Assembly (NCBI GenBank): GCA_030654015.1
Contig: JAURYI010000073.1
Coordinates: 1-64,000 of the forward strand
Reading direction: 5' to 3'
Origin: Methylococcales bacterium
GTDB lineage: Bacteria > Pseudomonadota > Gammaproteobacteria > Methylococcales > Methylomonadaceae
Length of the DNA: 64,000 nt
The translations under genes were made by a program, and so were the position numbers. Under the pieces are notes generated by a model. The model was not told where the DNA came from. It did not search any database and worked only from the letters and a program-made list of their open reading frames with translations. Below are positions 9,357-19,704 of the stretch, piece by piece; the first letter of the stretch is position 1; each line of letters opens with the position of its first letter.

Positions 9357-10492
9357 GGCATTCCGATTCCCATAAACAAAATAGCAAACAGCGCGTCTAT
9401 CATAATCACCACGGTAATTGCCGCGACCACTGAATTAGTGGTTTCACTGCCCAAACTTTCGGTATTGGGTTTAATTCTAAAACCAAAATGACAGGCAATC
9501 AGCGCAATCATCAAACCGAATACCGTGCTTTTGCCCAGACCGATAAACAGATTGAGCAACGGCACGACATCGGGCAGTTTAATCAAAAATTGTTGATAGC
9601 TGATGTCCAGCGTATTTTGCGCAGAAAACATTCCGCCTATCAGTGCGGCAACGCTCGTCCAAGTGCTTAATAATGGCATAACGATGGCAAGGGCGGTGAC
9701 TTTGGGCAGAATCAAGCGCAGTGAATGGGAAATGCCCATTGCCGATAAGGCATCTAATTCTTCTGTGACCCGCATGATACCGATTTGCGCGGTAATGGCA
9801 GAGCCTGAACGCCCAGCTACCAGAATAGCCGCCAATAAAGGCCCTAATTCCCGAATAATGCTTAAGCCCAGAATATCAATAATATACACTTCCGCGCCGA
9901 AGGTTTTTAATTGCAGCGCGGATAAATAGCTCAATACAATGCCGATTAAAAACCCCACCAAGGCAGTAATGCCCAAGGCGCGAACCCCTGCATCGTAAAT
10001 GGTGATAAAAATCTCAGCCCACGGAATAGCCTGCGGATGCCAGATTAAATACAGTCCATCCAATAGCAACTGCCCTAATAATATCAACACACTCACCAAC
10101 TGTGACCAAAAACCCAATAGCGTTTGGCGGCAATAATCGACAACCACACTGAAACCAAACGGCTCGGCTTCAATCACGGGCAGCTGTTGTGCTTGCCAAC
10201 GGTCAAATAAAGCTTGATGCTCAGGCTTAAGCTGTAACTGACTGGGCAGTTGTTCACCCCATGCCCGCCAGAGTAATAACGCCGCCACACTGTCCAGCAC
10301 ATCGACGGACGTTATATCCCAGCTTTGGCTTTGATTAGTCGCCAGTTGTTTGATCTGTTGCTGTATGCTGGTATTTATCGACAGATTACGCAGATTCCAA
10401 CTGCCTGATAAGGTAACGCACGGTTGCCCGTTGTCTGGTGTGGAGACGGTTAGTGAAGGGGGAAGTTCTGAGTCTATCGGCGTGTCTGTCAT
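9353..10492 (-). CDS. MlaE family ABC transporter permease with N-terminal STAS-like region
   Basis: LVGFLIGIVLSYLSALQLKTFGAEVYIIDILGLSIIRELGPLLAAILVAGRSGSAITAQIG MlaE core. Confidence 0.9.
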   Translation of the reverse strand: MTDTPIDSELPPSLTVSTPDNGQPCVTLSGSWNLRNLSINTSIQQQIKQLATNQSQSWDITSVDVLDSVAALLLWRAWGEQLPSQLQLKPEHQALFDRWQAQQLPVIEAEPFGFSVVVDYCRQTLLGFWSQLVSVLILLGQLLLDGLYLIWHPQAIPWAEIFITIYDAGVRALGITALVGFLIGIVLSYLSALQLKTFGAEVYIIDILGLSIIRELGPLLAAILVAGRSGSAITAQIGIMRVTEELDALSAMGISHSLRLILPKVTALAIVMPLLSTWTSVAALIGGMFSAQNTLDISYQQFLIKLPDVVPLLNLFIGLGKSTVFGLMIALIACHFGFRIKPNTESLGSETTNSVVAAITVVIMIDALFAILFMGIGMP

Positions 10493-10580
10493 AAGTTATG
10501 CGTCACGACCATTCAATAAATAGAAAAAAGAGTACAAACCTAAGTACACCGTCAGTTTAATGATGACGGGTAAAGTTGCT

Positions 10581-10613
10581 AGACCTGCGAGGTTTTTAAA
10601 ACCTCGCAGGTCT
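10581..10613. repeat. palindromic repeat AGACCTGCGAGGTTTTTAAAACCTCGCAGGTCT
   Basis: exact reverse complement of 1378-1410. Confidence 0.9.
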
Positions 10614-10682
10614 TTATCGCACCGTCATAATAAAATAGACTGGCTACTAGGTTGGTACTCTAAACTCACTGACCGTTATAGT

Positions 10683-11435
10683 CTACTGTTCAATGTTATA
10701 AACAATCGTCACTACCACTTTGGCGGTTTTGTTAATCGTCGTTTTATCATACACGCCGCCGTAATCATCGGTATCAGCATTTGCACCAGCGGCGAGAATA
10801 TAAAACGCACCTTGTGAAGCGGAACGCATCACACCGACGCTGACACCGTCGTGTTTGGTGAATTCGTTGGCGCGTTTGCGGGCGTTTTCCGTTGCTGCAC
10901 CGATAAGCGACATTTTTACATCTTCCAGATTACTTGCCAGATACAACGGAGCGTCGGCATCAACAGGACGACCTTCGGCTTGTAAACTGAGAAAATCTTT
11001 ACTGGCGGTAACGATTTTGGCTAAATCCTGTGTACTGATAACAATATCCTGATGTGCATCAAAGCCGTTTTGTACCGATTTAGTGCCGCCTTGCGGTAAA
11101 GGAATGTCTTCATAATGCGGTTCGACAAATTCGGTACCTTCCTGCCAACCTGCTTTATCCAGCGCATGATCGAGTAAAAATTTATCCAGCGCAGGACGTT
11201 CGCCGCGCAATTTAGCTAATGCCTGTGCAAAATCAGGGGCATTCACGAAAATCGATACCCGCCATTCCGCTCTGTCGGCAGTAATGGCTTTTTCTGCCAG
11301 ACCTTTAACCGTGATGGATTGTTGACTGGACACCGCTTTTTTCGCCTGCACACCTAATATAAACGCCGCGCTGGACATACCGAGGGCGAGCGTAATACCC
11401 AGTATTGCCATTGCGATTGTTAATTGTTTTTCCAT
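10683..11435 (-). CDS. SIMPL domain-containing protein (DUF541)
   Basis: SQQSITVKGLAEKAITADRAEWRVSI ... ENARKRANEFTKHDGVSVG. Confidence 0.82.
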   Translation of the reverse strand: MEKQLTIAMAILGITLALGMSSAAFILGVQAKKAVSSQQSITVKGLAEKAITADRAEWRVSIFVNAPDFAQALAKLRGERPALDKFLLDHALDKAGWQEGTEFVEPHYEDIPLPQGGTKSVQNGFDAHQDIVISTQDLAKIVTASKDFLSLQAEGRPVDADAPLYLASNLEDVKMSLIGAATENARKRANEFTKHDGVSVGVMRSASQGAFYILAAGANADTDDYGGVYDKTTINKTAKVVVTIVYNIEQ

Positions 11436-11498
11436 TGCCTTAGCCTGTTGTGAGTTGTGTTGGTCGGGCTGCCCAAAAACGGCAACCCAAGCGGCTGA

Positions 11499-12386
11499 CT
11501 ATAGTTTTTGCACTAAGTCTTTCAGATACGCTAAAAAGTCAGCTTTCAGTTCGCTGTGCAATAAGCCATGCTCAACGTTGGCAATTAAAAAGCCCAATTT
11601 AGAGCCGCAATCGTAACGAGTGCCTTCAAATTCAAACGCCAATACCTGCTGGTCTTTTAATAAATCGGCAATCGCATCGGTGAGTTGAATTTCACCGCCC
11701 GCGCCGCGTTCGGTGGTGGCGAGTTTATCAAAAATAGCAGGGGTTAAAATATAACGCCCGATAACGGCAAGGTTAGACGGTGCAACGTCGGGTTTGGGTT
11801 TTTCAACAATCAGTTCAATCGGTGCGTGTGAACCTGAGCTTTCGCCTGTTCTGACGATGCCATAACTGCCCGTATCGGCAGGATTAACACGCTCTACCGC
11901 TAAAATTGAGCTGTGTTGTTCATCGTATAATTTAACCATTTGCGCCATACAGCCGCGTGTTCCGTCTTCAACCAGATCATCCGCTAAAATAACGGCAAAC
12001 GGTTCATCACCAATCACAGGTCGGGCGCAAGCGACGGCATGACCTAAACCTAAAGGTTCGGGTTGACGAATAAACACGAATGACACATTAGGCGGTACGA
12101 TGCTGCGCAGTAACATCAACAGCTCGGTTTTGTTTTTGTTTTCCAGTTCAGTTTCCAGTTCGTAGGCTTTATCGAAATGGTCGATAATCGCGTTTTTACT
12201 GCGTCCTGTGATGAATATCATCGTGTCAATACCAGCGGCGACGGCTTCTTCGACCGCGTATTGAATCAGGGGTTTATCAACAATCGGTAACAGTTCTTTC
12301 GCGACAGACTTGGTTGCAGGCAGGAAACGGGTTCCTAAACCTGCCACGGGAAATACGGCTTTGGTAACTTTAGTAATGGTACTCAT
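11499..12386 (-). CDS. galU: UTP--glucose-1-phosphate uridylyltransferase
   Basis: KAVFPVAGLGTRFLPATKSVAKELLPIVDKPLIQYAVEEA. Confidence 0.95.
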   Translation of the reverse strand: MSTITKVTKAVFPVAGLGTRFLPATKSVAKELLPIVDKPLIQYAVEEAVAAGIDTMIFITGRSKNAIIDHFDKAYELETELENKNKTELLMLLRSIVPPNVSFVFIRQPEPLGLGHAVACARPVIGDEPFAVILADDLVEDGTRGCMAQMVKLYDEQHSSILAVERVNPADTGSYGIVRTGESSGSHAPIELIVEKPKPDVAPSNLAVIGRYILTPAIFDKLATTERGAGGEIQLTDAIADLLKDQQVLAFEFEGTRYDCGSKLGFLIANVEHGLLHSELKADFLAYLKDLVQKL

Positions 12387-12431
12387 TGATGGTTTCCTTT
12401 GTTGAGATTAGTTGTTGATAAAGTGGATTAA

Positions 12432-13829
12432 TTAATCGCGGTGATATTGATCGGAAAAGCGCACAATATCATCCTCACCCAGATAACTGCCTGATTGCAC
12501 TTCGACAATTTCCAGCGGAATGACCCCCGGATTTTCGAGACTATGAATCATACCCACGGGAATATAGGTGGATTCATTTTCGGTAATCAATACCGTTTCA
12601 TCGCCTCTGCTGACCAGTGCCGTGCCTTTGACGACGACCCAGTGTTCAGCACGATGATGATGTTTTTGTACCGATAATTTTGCCTTGGGTTTAACCACGA
12701 TGCGTTTGGTGTGGTGGCGTTCCCCCTCATCCACCAAATCATAATGTCCCCACGGACGGTATATTTTACGGTGTGTTTCCACTTCTTTACGATGGGCTTT
12801 TTTCAGTTGGTCAACAATGTGTTTAACGTCCTGAACCTTGTCTTTACTGGCAATCATCAGTGCGTCTTTGGTTTCGACGACCACTAAATCCTGCACACCG
12901 ATGACCGTAACCAGTTTATGTTCGGCATAGATAAACGAGTTTTGCGTATCGCGCGTGATGACATCGCCGCTGATGGCATTACCGTGTGCGTCTTTTGGGG
13001 TGACATCCCACAATGCCGACCACGAGCCAATGTCATTCCACCCCGCGTCCAACGGAATGACGACTGCCAAGTCAGTTTTTTCCATCACTGCGTAGTCGAT
13101 AGAATTACTGGGGCAAGTAGCAAACACGTCTTTATCGACACGGACAAAATCAACATCCACTTGCGCTGTACCGATGGCTTTTTGGCATACGGACAACATG
13201 GTCAGATCAAATTTTGCCAGTTCATTTAAAAAACAGCTGGCTTTAAAGACAAACATTCCGCTGTTCCAGAAATAATCGCCGCTTGCTAAATAGTCTGTTG
13301 CTGTTTCTAGGTCGGGTTTTTCCACAAACGCGGCAACATTAAACGCCACACCTTGCTGTACCGTATCGCGTTTGATATAGCCATAGCCTGTTTCAGGTGC
13401 AGTCGGCACGATACCAAAAGTCACTAAAAAGCCCTGCTCTGCCAATTTTTGTGCGTGGTGAATCGCCTCATGAAATGCGTTTATATCGGTGATGACGTGA
13501 TCGGCGGGCAGTACCAGTAAAATATCCTCTGCATCCGCACTCAGTGCCGCCATGGTAATGGCAGGCGCGGTATTTTTACCGACAGGTTCAAGAATAATCG
13601 CCGCAGGTTTGGCATCAATTTCCCATAGCTGCTCTGCCATCATAAAACGGTGTTCTTCGTTACACACCGCTATCGGTGCTTGCAAACCTTCAAGCCCTGA
13701 CAATCGCAACAGAGTGTCCTGCAACATCGTATGGTTAGACACCAACGGCAGAAATTGTTTCGGATATTGTCCGCGCGATAACGGCCACAGGCGCGTACCT
13801 GAACCGCCAGACAAAATGACTGGAATCAT
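12432..13829 (-). CDS. manC: mannose-1-phosphate guanylyltransferase/mannose-6-phosphate isomerase
   Basis: [30 protein letters not shown]-terminal cupin [24 protein letters not shown]. Confidence 0.95.
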   Translation of the reverse strand: MIPVILSGGSGTRLWPLSRGQYPKQFLPLVSNHTMLQDTLLRLSGLEGLQAPIAVCNEEHRFMMAEQLWEIDAKPAAIILEPVGKNTAPAITMAALSADAEDILLVLPADHVITDINAFHEAIHHAQKLAEQGFLVTFGIVPTAPETGYGYIKRDTVQQGVAFNVAAFVEKPDLETATDYLASGDYFWNSGMFVFKASCFLNELAKFDLTMLSVCQKAIGTAQVDVDFVRVDKDVFATCPSNSIDYAVMEKTDLAVVIPLDAGWNDIGSWSALWDVTPKDAHGNAISGDVITRDTQNSFIYAEHKLVTVIGVQDLVVVETKDALMIASKDKVQDVKHIVDQLKKAHRKEVETHRKIYRPWGHYDLVDEGERHHTKRIVVKPKAKLSVQKHHHRAEHWVVVKGTALVSRGDETVLITENESTYIPVGMIHSLENPGVIPLEIVEVQSGSYLGEDDIVRFSDQYHRD

Positions 13830-14452
13830 GCGTGTTCCTTATGGGGCAAGTGAATAATGCCGCGCTCGACCAATAGGGCTATGACCTGCTGCACGCTGTC
13901 TTCCAACGACAGATTTTGCGTATCCACCACTAATTCAGGATTTTCAGGGGCTTCATAAGGTGAGCCTATGCCAGTAAAAAAGGGAATCTGCCCTGCTCTG
14001 GCTTTTTTGTATAAGCCTTTTACGTCGCGCTGTTCGCAGGTTTCAATCGCACATTCACAGTAAATTTCTAAAAAATCACCATGCGGCACGAGATTTCTGG
14101 CGGTATTACGGTCGGATTTAAACGGGGAAATAAACGCGGTCAGCGTGATAGTACCCGCTTCGGTCATCAGTTTGGCTAATTCACCGATACGGCGGATATT
14201 TTCCACGCGGTCTTTATCGCTAAACCCTAAATCACTGCACAAACCATGACGCACATTATCGCCATCCAGCACAAAGGTAGAAATACCCAGATGATACAAA
14301 TAATCTTCTACCGCGTGGGCAAGCGTCGATTTACCCGACCCTGATAAACCCGTAAACCACAGAATAACGCTACGGTGTTTATGCAGTTTTTCGCGTGCTG
14401 CACGAGTGATAGTGGCATGATGCCAGACGGTATTGGTGCTTTTTGAAGTCAT
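13826..14452 (-). CDS. cysC: adenylyl-sulfate kinase
   Basis: [20 protein letters not shown]...[28 protein letters not shown]. Confidence 0.95.
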   Translation of the reverse strand: MTSKSTNTVWHHATITRAAREKLHKHRSVILWFTGLSGSGKSTLAHAVEDYLYHLGISTFVLDGDNVRHGLCSDLGFSDKDRVENIRRIGELAKLMTEAGTITLTAFISPFKSDRNTARNLVPHGDFLEIYCECAIETCEQRDVKGLYKKARAGQIPFFTGIGSPYEAPENPELVVDTQNLSLEDSVQQVIALLVERGIIHLPHKEHA

Positions 14453-14458
14453 AGTCTG

Positions 14459-15418
14459 TTATGAATAGTGTTGTGCAAAGGCGTTGATAAAATTGGGCAA
14501 TTGGTCAAACGGCAAATGATTAATACCTGCCGCACTTTTACGCCCGCCACCCGACGCAAAAGCCGAACATAGCGTATCTGCACCCGTGTTATTGGTTAAT
14601 GGAGCGCGAACACTGACTTGATAATCGCCTTGCATCGTGACATTTAACACGGCATGAGCGCGGTCTGGGTACTGATTCGCCAGTTCATTGCTGAATACGC
14701 CGCCGACCCGTCTTGCCCATACTTCATCGGGCAGGCTATACACGGCAATCTGCGCCGTTTGATAATCTGCTTTGATTGCCAACGCCCGCGCCATATCCTC
14801 CGCATAGCCCATCATTAATCTTTCATAAATCAACGGTTGCTCACGCATAAATTCAAACGGTGACGGGTATGGCAGACAGGCATGATACAGCGCGGCGGGA
14901 GAAAAATTCAGATCCGCAACACAACTGCCATAGCCATTGTAATTGATACAGATACCCAAGCGTTGCAGCGTTTTCAATTGTTCAGCGGACAATGATAAAT
15001 TTTGTGCGGCTTGCGTGGCACTGTGTCGTAAATTATCACCAAACGCCGCCACCACTGCCCACGCACGGTACTGACCGTTTAAATACTCATCCACCAACAA
15101 ACTGGTGCAAATATTGGAGTCGGTATTAATCCGCGTGGTTAAGTGCGGGTGTTGTGGAATGTCGCCTGATTGATGATGATCGACATAAAACACGCTTGCA
15201 CCCTGTAATAATAGCCTATCCAGAGCGGTGCGGTTTTTTCTCAGCGAAATATCCAGCACCGTGACGCGATCCCCCGCTTGCGCATTAACGCGCTGCAACA
15301 ATTCAATATCGCGTTTAACACCTGTGACTAAAATTGAATCCGCTGGTTCAGCAAGGCGCAATTGCAACAACGCGCACAAACCATCGGCATCCCCATTAAA
15401 AACATCGTATTGCATCAT
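14459..15418 (-). CDS. DHH family phosphoesterase
   Basis: DVFNGDADGLCAL, VDHHQSGD, C-terminal SGGGRKSAAGIN DHHA1-like motif. Confidence 0.85.
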   Translation of the reverse strand: MMQYDVFNGDADGLCALLQLRLAEPADSILVTGVKRDIELLQRVNAQAGDRVTVLDISLRKNRTALDRLLLQGASVFYVDHHQSGDIPQHPHLTTRINTDSNICTSLLVDEYLNGQYRAWAVVAAFGDNLRHSATQAAQNLSLSAEQLKTLQRLGICINYNGYGSCVADLNFSPAALYHACLPYPSPFEFMREQPLIYERLMMGYAEDMARALAIKADYQTAQIAVYSLPDEVWARRVGGVFSNELANQYPDRAHAVLNVTMQGDYQVSVRAPLTNNTGADTLCSAFASGGGRKSAAGINHLPFDQLPNFINAFAQHYS

Positions 15419-15542
15419 TCACTCGAATTGATTGCTGAATGGCTTATTTTACGCGAGAAGCAACGCAATTCAAAAACAGCCGTGCTGGAAAAAGCATTAT
15501 TAAGTAGAATGCGGCAAACAAAATCAACAGGTATTCACGTTT

Positions 15543-16646
15543 ATGTCCACTCAAGTCCAATTTGTCACCCTGCGTTTTTTAAGAGACGGTCTACGGCGGC
15601 TATTGCCCAATACGCAAGCCGTATTATTAGCAGCGACATTAATCCTGAGTTTTGTGCTGATTTATTCGCTGTCCGACTTACTCATGCCCGTCTTCGTCTC
15701 TATCGTACTCGCCTATTTGCTGGAAGGCATTGTGCGCAAAGTGGAAAGCATGAAAGTCTCGCGCATAGTCGCCGTGTATCTGGTATTTTTAAGTTTTATG
15801 ATCGGACTGGGCTTTTTATTGTTTTTTTTACTGCCCGTCGTATCGGAACAGGCAATACAATTGGTGCAGCAAATCCCTGATATTCTCAGCCGCTCACAAA
15901 CCGAAATCATGCGTTTATCTAAAGTCTATCCGCAGTTTTTTTCTGAAAAGAAAATTCAACAAATCATGCCCTTGGCACAAAAAGAATTATTAGGCTATAT
16001 GCAAAATTTATTATCCGTTTCTGCCGCCTCTGTGGTCGGCTTAGTCAGCGTGATGATTTATTTGTTTTTAGTGCCGATGATGGTATTTTTCTTTTTAAAA
16101 GATAAAGAATTATTCCTCTCATGGTTCGTAGAATTTTTGCCCAGCGAGCGGCATCTAACGGTTCATGTCTGGGAAGAAATTGATGACCAGATCGGTAATT
16201 ATGTGCATGGAAAATTTGCCGAAGTATTTATACTCTGGTTTATCAGCTTTGCCACTTTCGCAGCACTGGATTTACATTACGCCATGTTACTGGCGGTATT
16301 AATGGGCATACAGGCAATTATTCCCTACATCGGCGCGACTTTAGTGACATTCCCTGTATTAGGCGTAGCGTATTTTCAATGGGGCTTAAGCGGCGATGAT
16401 TTTATGTACGTCCTGATTGCCTACAGCATTATTCAAGCCTTGGACGGGGTGATGTTAGTGCCGTTATTATTTTCCGAAGCGGTCAATTTACACGCGGTCG
16501 CGATTATCATCGCCATCTTGTTTTTCGGCGGCTTATGGGGATTTTGGGGGGTATTTTTAGCGATTCCACTAGCCACTGTCGTTAAAGCGGTATTAACTTC
16601 ATGGCCGCGCATAGGTTCTAGTATTGAGTTACACCGCCATTATTAG
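15543..16646 (+). CDS. AI-2E family transporter (PerM-like)
   Basis: multi-TM; LLMPVFVSIVLAYLLEGIV...GIQAIIPYIGATLVTFPV. Confidence 0.88.
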   Translation: MSTQVQFVTLRFLRDGLRRLLPNTQAVLLAATLILSFVLIYSLSDLLMPVFVSIVLAYLLEGIVRKVESMKVSRIVAVYLVFLSFMIGLGFLLFFLLPVVSEQAIQLVQQIPDILSRSQTEIMRLSKVYPQFFSEKKIQQIMPLAQKELLGYMQNLLSVSAASVVGLVSVMIYLFLVPMMVFFFLKDKELFLSWFVEFLPSERHLTVHVWEEIDDQIGNYVHGKFAEVFILWFISFATFAALDLHYAMLLAVLMGIQAIIPYIGATLVTFPVLGVAYFQWGLSGDDFMYVLIAYSIIQALDGVMLVPLLFSEAVNLHAVAIIIAILFFGGLWGFWGVFLAIPLATVVKAVLTSWPRIGSSIELHRHY

Positions 16647-16656
16647 CTGATGTTTT

Positions 16657-16756
16657 CTCGTTCCCATGCGCCGCGTGGGAATGCCTTTGCACCGCGCTGC
16701 GGTGCGAGACGCAGCGCGTCTCTACTGTATTCCCACGCAGGCGCGTGGGAACGAGA
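16657..16756. repeat. compound palindromic repeat (CTCGTTCCCA.GCGC..GCGTGGGAATGC family)
   Basis: outer arms TCTCGTTCCCA / GTGGGAACGAGA, inner GACGCAGCGCGTC; core shared with 32327, 33098 and 33291. Confidence 0.8.
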
Positions 16757-16805
16757 AACGAGAAAATCTTTTTCGTGTCTTTCGTGGACAACAATTTCTT
16801 GTGAA

Positions 16806-17354
16806 TTAATACAAGCCTAACTGCAATTGCGCGACTTCTGACATCATTTCCCGCGCCCACGGTGGATCAAGCACCACTTCGACATTGACTTTGGCAACAC
16901 CGGGGAGTGCGCGAATACATTTTTCCACGTCGCTTTGAATCACCGGGCCCATGCCGCAACCGGGCGCGGTGAGTGTCATTTGCACATAAACATCATTTTT
17001 ATCGTCGCCGACAGGCGTGACTTCACACTGATAAACCAGACCTAAATCCACGACGTTGACGGGAATTTCAGGGTCATAAACGGTTTTCATCACTTCCCAG
17101 CAATTTTTTTCAACGGCTTCCGCGCTGGTTTCAGACACCAGTGTATGCAGTTCGTGAACTTCTTTACCTAAGGCATCGGCATCAACACCTGCAATACGCA
17201 CCATGTGACCGTAGCCTGTAATGACGGTGTAGTTATTACCCAGCGATTGGTGAATGGTGACAGTTTCACCTTTTTTTAAAGTGTCAGGTGTACCGTCAGG
17301 AATAGTGATGATATTGACATCTCTGGTTAAAACAAAACTTTCGTTTTCAGACAT
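16806..17354 (-). CDS. sufT: putative Fe-S cluster assembly protein SufT (MIP18 family)
   Basis: VYDPEIPVNVVDLGLVYQCEV...VQMTLTAPGCGMGPVIQSDVE plus N-terminal extension typical of SufT. Confidence 0.87.
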   Translation of the reverse strand: MSENESFVLTRDVNIITIPDGTPDTLKKGETVTIHQSLGNNYTVITGYGHMVRIAGVDADALGKEVHELHTLVSETSAEAVEKNCWEVMKTVYDPEIPVNVVDLGLVYQCEVTPVGDDKNDVYVQMTLTAPGCGMGPVIQSDVEKCIRALPGVAKVNVEVVLDPPWAREMMSEVAQLQLGLY

Positions 17355-17363
17355 GGTGGTCGC

Positions 17364-18092
17364 TCATAAGTGGAAAGTTCTCGCGTCAATCACTTGACCT
17401 GTAATGGCTATGCTTTGCGAGGTGAATAAATGGAGATACGCACCTGCTAAATCTTCCATAGCAGGTAATTTGGTTTTATCTTCGGCAGGATAGGCACGTT
17501 TGCGTAACGGTGAATCAACGGGGCCTGGAACTAATACATTAACGCGAATTTTTTGCGCGGCTTCCAATTCTTCTGCCAGTATTTTAGCCAGCCCTTCCAT
17601 ACCGATTTTCGATACGCCATACGCGCCAGTGTATGCGTGCGCTAGGCGTGCGGAAGAATCGGAGGTAAACACGATGGAGGCGTGTTCGCTTTTTTGTAAC
17701 ACGGGCAATAACACGCGGGTCAGTAAAAACGGCGCGTTCAGGTTGACGTTCAGTGTATGTCCCCAGTCTTTGGTGCTGTGCAGAGCAAGCGGTGTAAACG
17801 CGCTGAATTCAACTGCGGAGTGTAATAATCCGTGTAATACGCCGTATTTTTCTTCAATACGGTTGGCTAATTCCTGATAGTCGTTTTCGGTCGCGCCCGC
17901 TAAATCAAACGGGTACATAATCGGTTCAGGCGCGTTTGCGGCAACAATTGCATCGTAAATTTTTTCCAGTTTAGGAATACTTTTATCGAGCAGAATAATG
18001 TGTGCGCCGTGTTTGGCGAGCGTGAGCGCGGCGGTACTGCCTAGTCCGCCACCTGCACCGGTAATTAAAATAACGTTGTTTTTTAGTGGCAT
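17364..18092 (-). CDS. SDR family oxidoreductase (YciK-like)
   Basis: ILITGAGGGLGSTAALTLAKHGA, YGVSKIGMEGL; start at MPLKNNV chosen over ORF start 18155. Confidence 0.85.
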   Translation of the reverse strand: MPLKNNVILITGAGGGLGSTAALTLAKHGAHIILLDKSIPKLEKIYDAIVAANAPEPIMYPFDLAGATENDYQELANRIEEKYGVLHGLLHSAVEFSAFTPLALHSTKDWGHTLNVNLNAPFLLTRVLLPVLQKSEHASIVFTSDSSARLAHAYTGAYGVSKIGMEGLAKILAEELEAAQKIRVNVLVPGPVDSPLRKRAYPAEDKTKLPAMEDLAGAYLHLFTSQSIAITGQVIDARTFHL

Positions 18093-18763
18093 AGCGCGGT
18101 ATTTATCCAAGTAGTGATCTGTGCGGGAGACGCGATAAGCGCGTCCGCGCCCCATGTTTCGGGGGTATCAGTCGGTTTAAGGTAGCCATACACAGCGGCA
18201 AGGGTTTTCATTTGTACGCTTTTTCCTGCGGTAATGTCGTGCAGCGCGTCACCGATATACACGCATTCGCGCGGATTGACGTTCGCTTGCGCACAGGCGG
18301 CTATCATCGGGTCGGAATGCGGCTTGGGATTGGCGGTACTGTCGCCGCTGATAATGCAGGCGGCGCGGTCTGTCAGTTGGAGCGCGTCCATCAGCGGCGT
18401 GGTGAAGCGTTGGCGTTTATTGGTGACTACGCCCCATTTCAAGCCGTGCTGTTCGATGGTTGCCAAAGTTTCGACCATGCCTGTGAAAAAAACCGTGTGT
18501 TCGGCGATATTATTTTCATAGTGCGTGAGCATGGCTTCCAATAATTCAGCGCGTTTGGTTTCGCTAATATCAGGCGAGACACTGGCGTTAATCATCGCTA
18601 ACGCACCCCACGAAATAAACGGTTTAACGTGTGCTGGGCTGACGGTGTTCAAGTCGTGCGCGGCTAAAGTCGCATTTAAACAGGCGCACAAGTCAGGCGC
18701 GGTATCGACCAGCGTACCGTCCAGATCAAATAATACGCAGGATAATTTAAATTCGCTGTTCAT
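18083..18763 (-). CDS. gph: phosphoglycolate phosphatase, HAD family
   Basis: VLFDLDGTLVDTAPDL, CVYIGDALHDITAGK. Confidence 0.88.
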   Translation of the reverse strand: MNSEFKLSCVLFDLDGTLVDTAPDLCACLNATLAAHDLNTVSPAHVKPFISWGALAMINASVSPDISETKRAELLEAMLTHYENNIAEHTVFFTGMVETLATIEQHGLKWGVVTNKRQRFTTPLMDALQLTDRAACIISGDSTANPKPHSDPMIAACAQANVNPRECVYIGDALHDITAGKSVQMKTLAAVYGYLKPTDTPETWGADALIASPAQITTWINTALCH

Positions 18764-19467
18764 TAGACAATGCGTTTAAACGCGGCAATGTAATTGACAT
18801 CAATGTCTTTACCCAAGCTGAATTGCTTGGTCATCGGGTTGTAGCTGATGCCGACCATGCCTTGTAATTCCAGACCTGCGGCGCGTGCTGATTGGCACAG
18901 CTCAGACGGTTTGATAAAGGTTTTATAATCGTGCGTGCCTTTGGGCAGCATTTGTAAAACGTATTCAGCGGCGGCAATCGCTAATAAATAGGCTTTAGGA
19001 TGACGGTTGAGCGTGGAGAAAAATACCATGCCGTCAGGTTTAACCAGTTTGGCACAAGCGGCAATAATCGAACCTGCATCGGGAACGTGTTCCAGCATTT
19101 CCATGCAGGTGACATGATCAAAACTTTCAGGTTGTTCAGCGGCTAATTCTTCCACGCTGATGATTTGATAACGCGCGTTGACACCTGTTTCCAAGCCGTG
19201 CAAATCAGCAACATCAATCAAGTCTTCGCTTAAATCAATACCCAGCGCGTCCGCGCCTTGTTTGGCTAAACCCTCGGTCAGAATTCCCCCACCACAACCG
19301 ACATCCACTACGCGCTTACCTGCTAGGTCGGCGTATTGTTGGATAAATTGCAGACGTAACGGGTTGATGTCATGCAGAGTTTTAAATTCACCCTGCAAGT
19401 CCCACCAGCGTTCTGCCATTGAGCCAAATTTATGAATTTCGTGTAAATGTACGTTAGTTGCTGTCAT
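18763..19467 (-). CDS. ubiG: bifunctional 3-demethylubiquinol/2-polyprenyl-6-hydroxyphenol O-methyltransferase UbiG
   Basis: WWDLQGEFKTLHDINPLRLQFI...VVDVGCGGGILTEGLA...CMEMLEHVPDAG. Confidence 0.95.
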   Translation of the reverse strand: MTATNVHLHEIHKFGSMAERWWDLQGEFKTLHDINPLRLQFIQQYADLAGKRVVDVGCGGGILTEGLAKQGADALGIDLSEDLIDVADLHGLETGVNARYQIISVEELAAEQPESFDHVTCMEMLEHVPDAGSIIAACAKLVKPDGMVFFSTLNRHPKAYLLAIAAAEYVLQMLPKGTHDYKTFIKPSELCQSARAAGLELQGMVGISYNPMTKQFSLGKDIDVNYIAAFKRIV

Positions 19468-19704
19468 TGTGTTGAACCGTATTTGTTATTGGCTATAGTG
19501 TACTATAACACTAGGTTATTAGTCATGATTTAGCTGTGTAAGTCGGACTGATGGAGGTGACGCAGTGTCGGGATTGAAAAATCCGCTGGTTATGATAACA
19601 AAACTATGGATTGGGAAATAAAAAAGCGTAGTGCGGGTGTGGCTGAACGGAATCAAAACTCATGATTTTTGACTCCGCGTGTCAATATCGTATTACCCAA
19701 AGCG

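Noticed and set aside
10560-10817. 85-aa plus-strand ORF
   Set aside because: Starts in a palindromic repeat and is antisense to the SIMPL gene.
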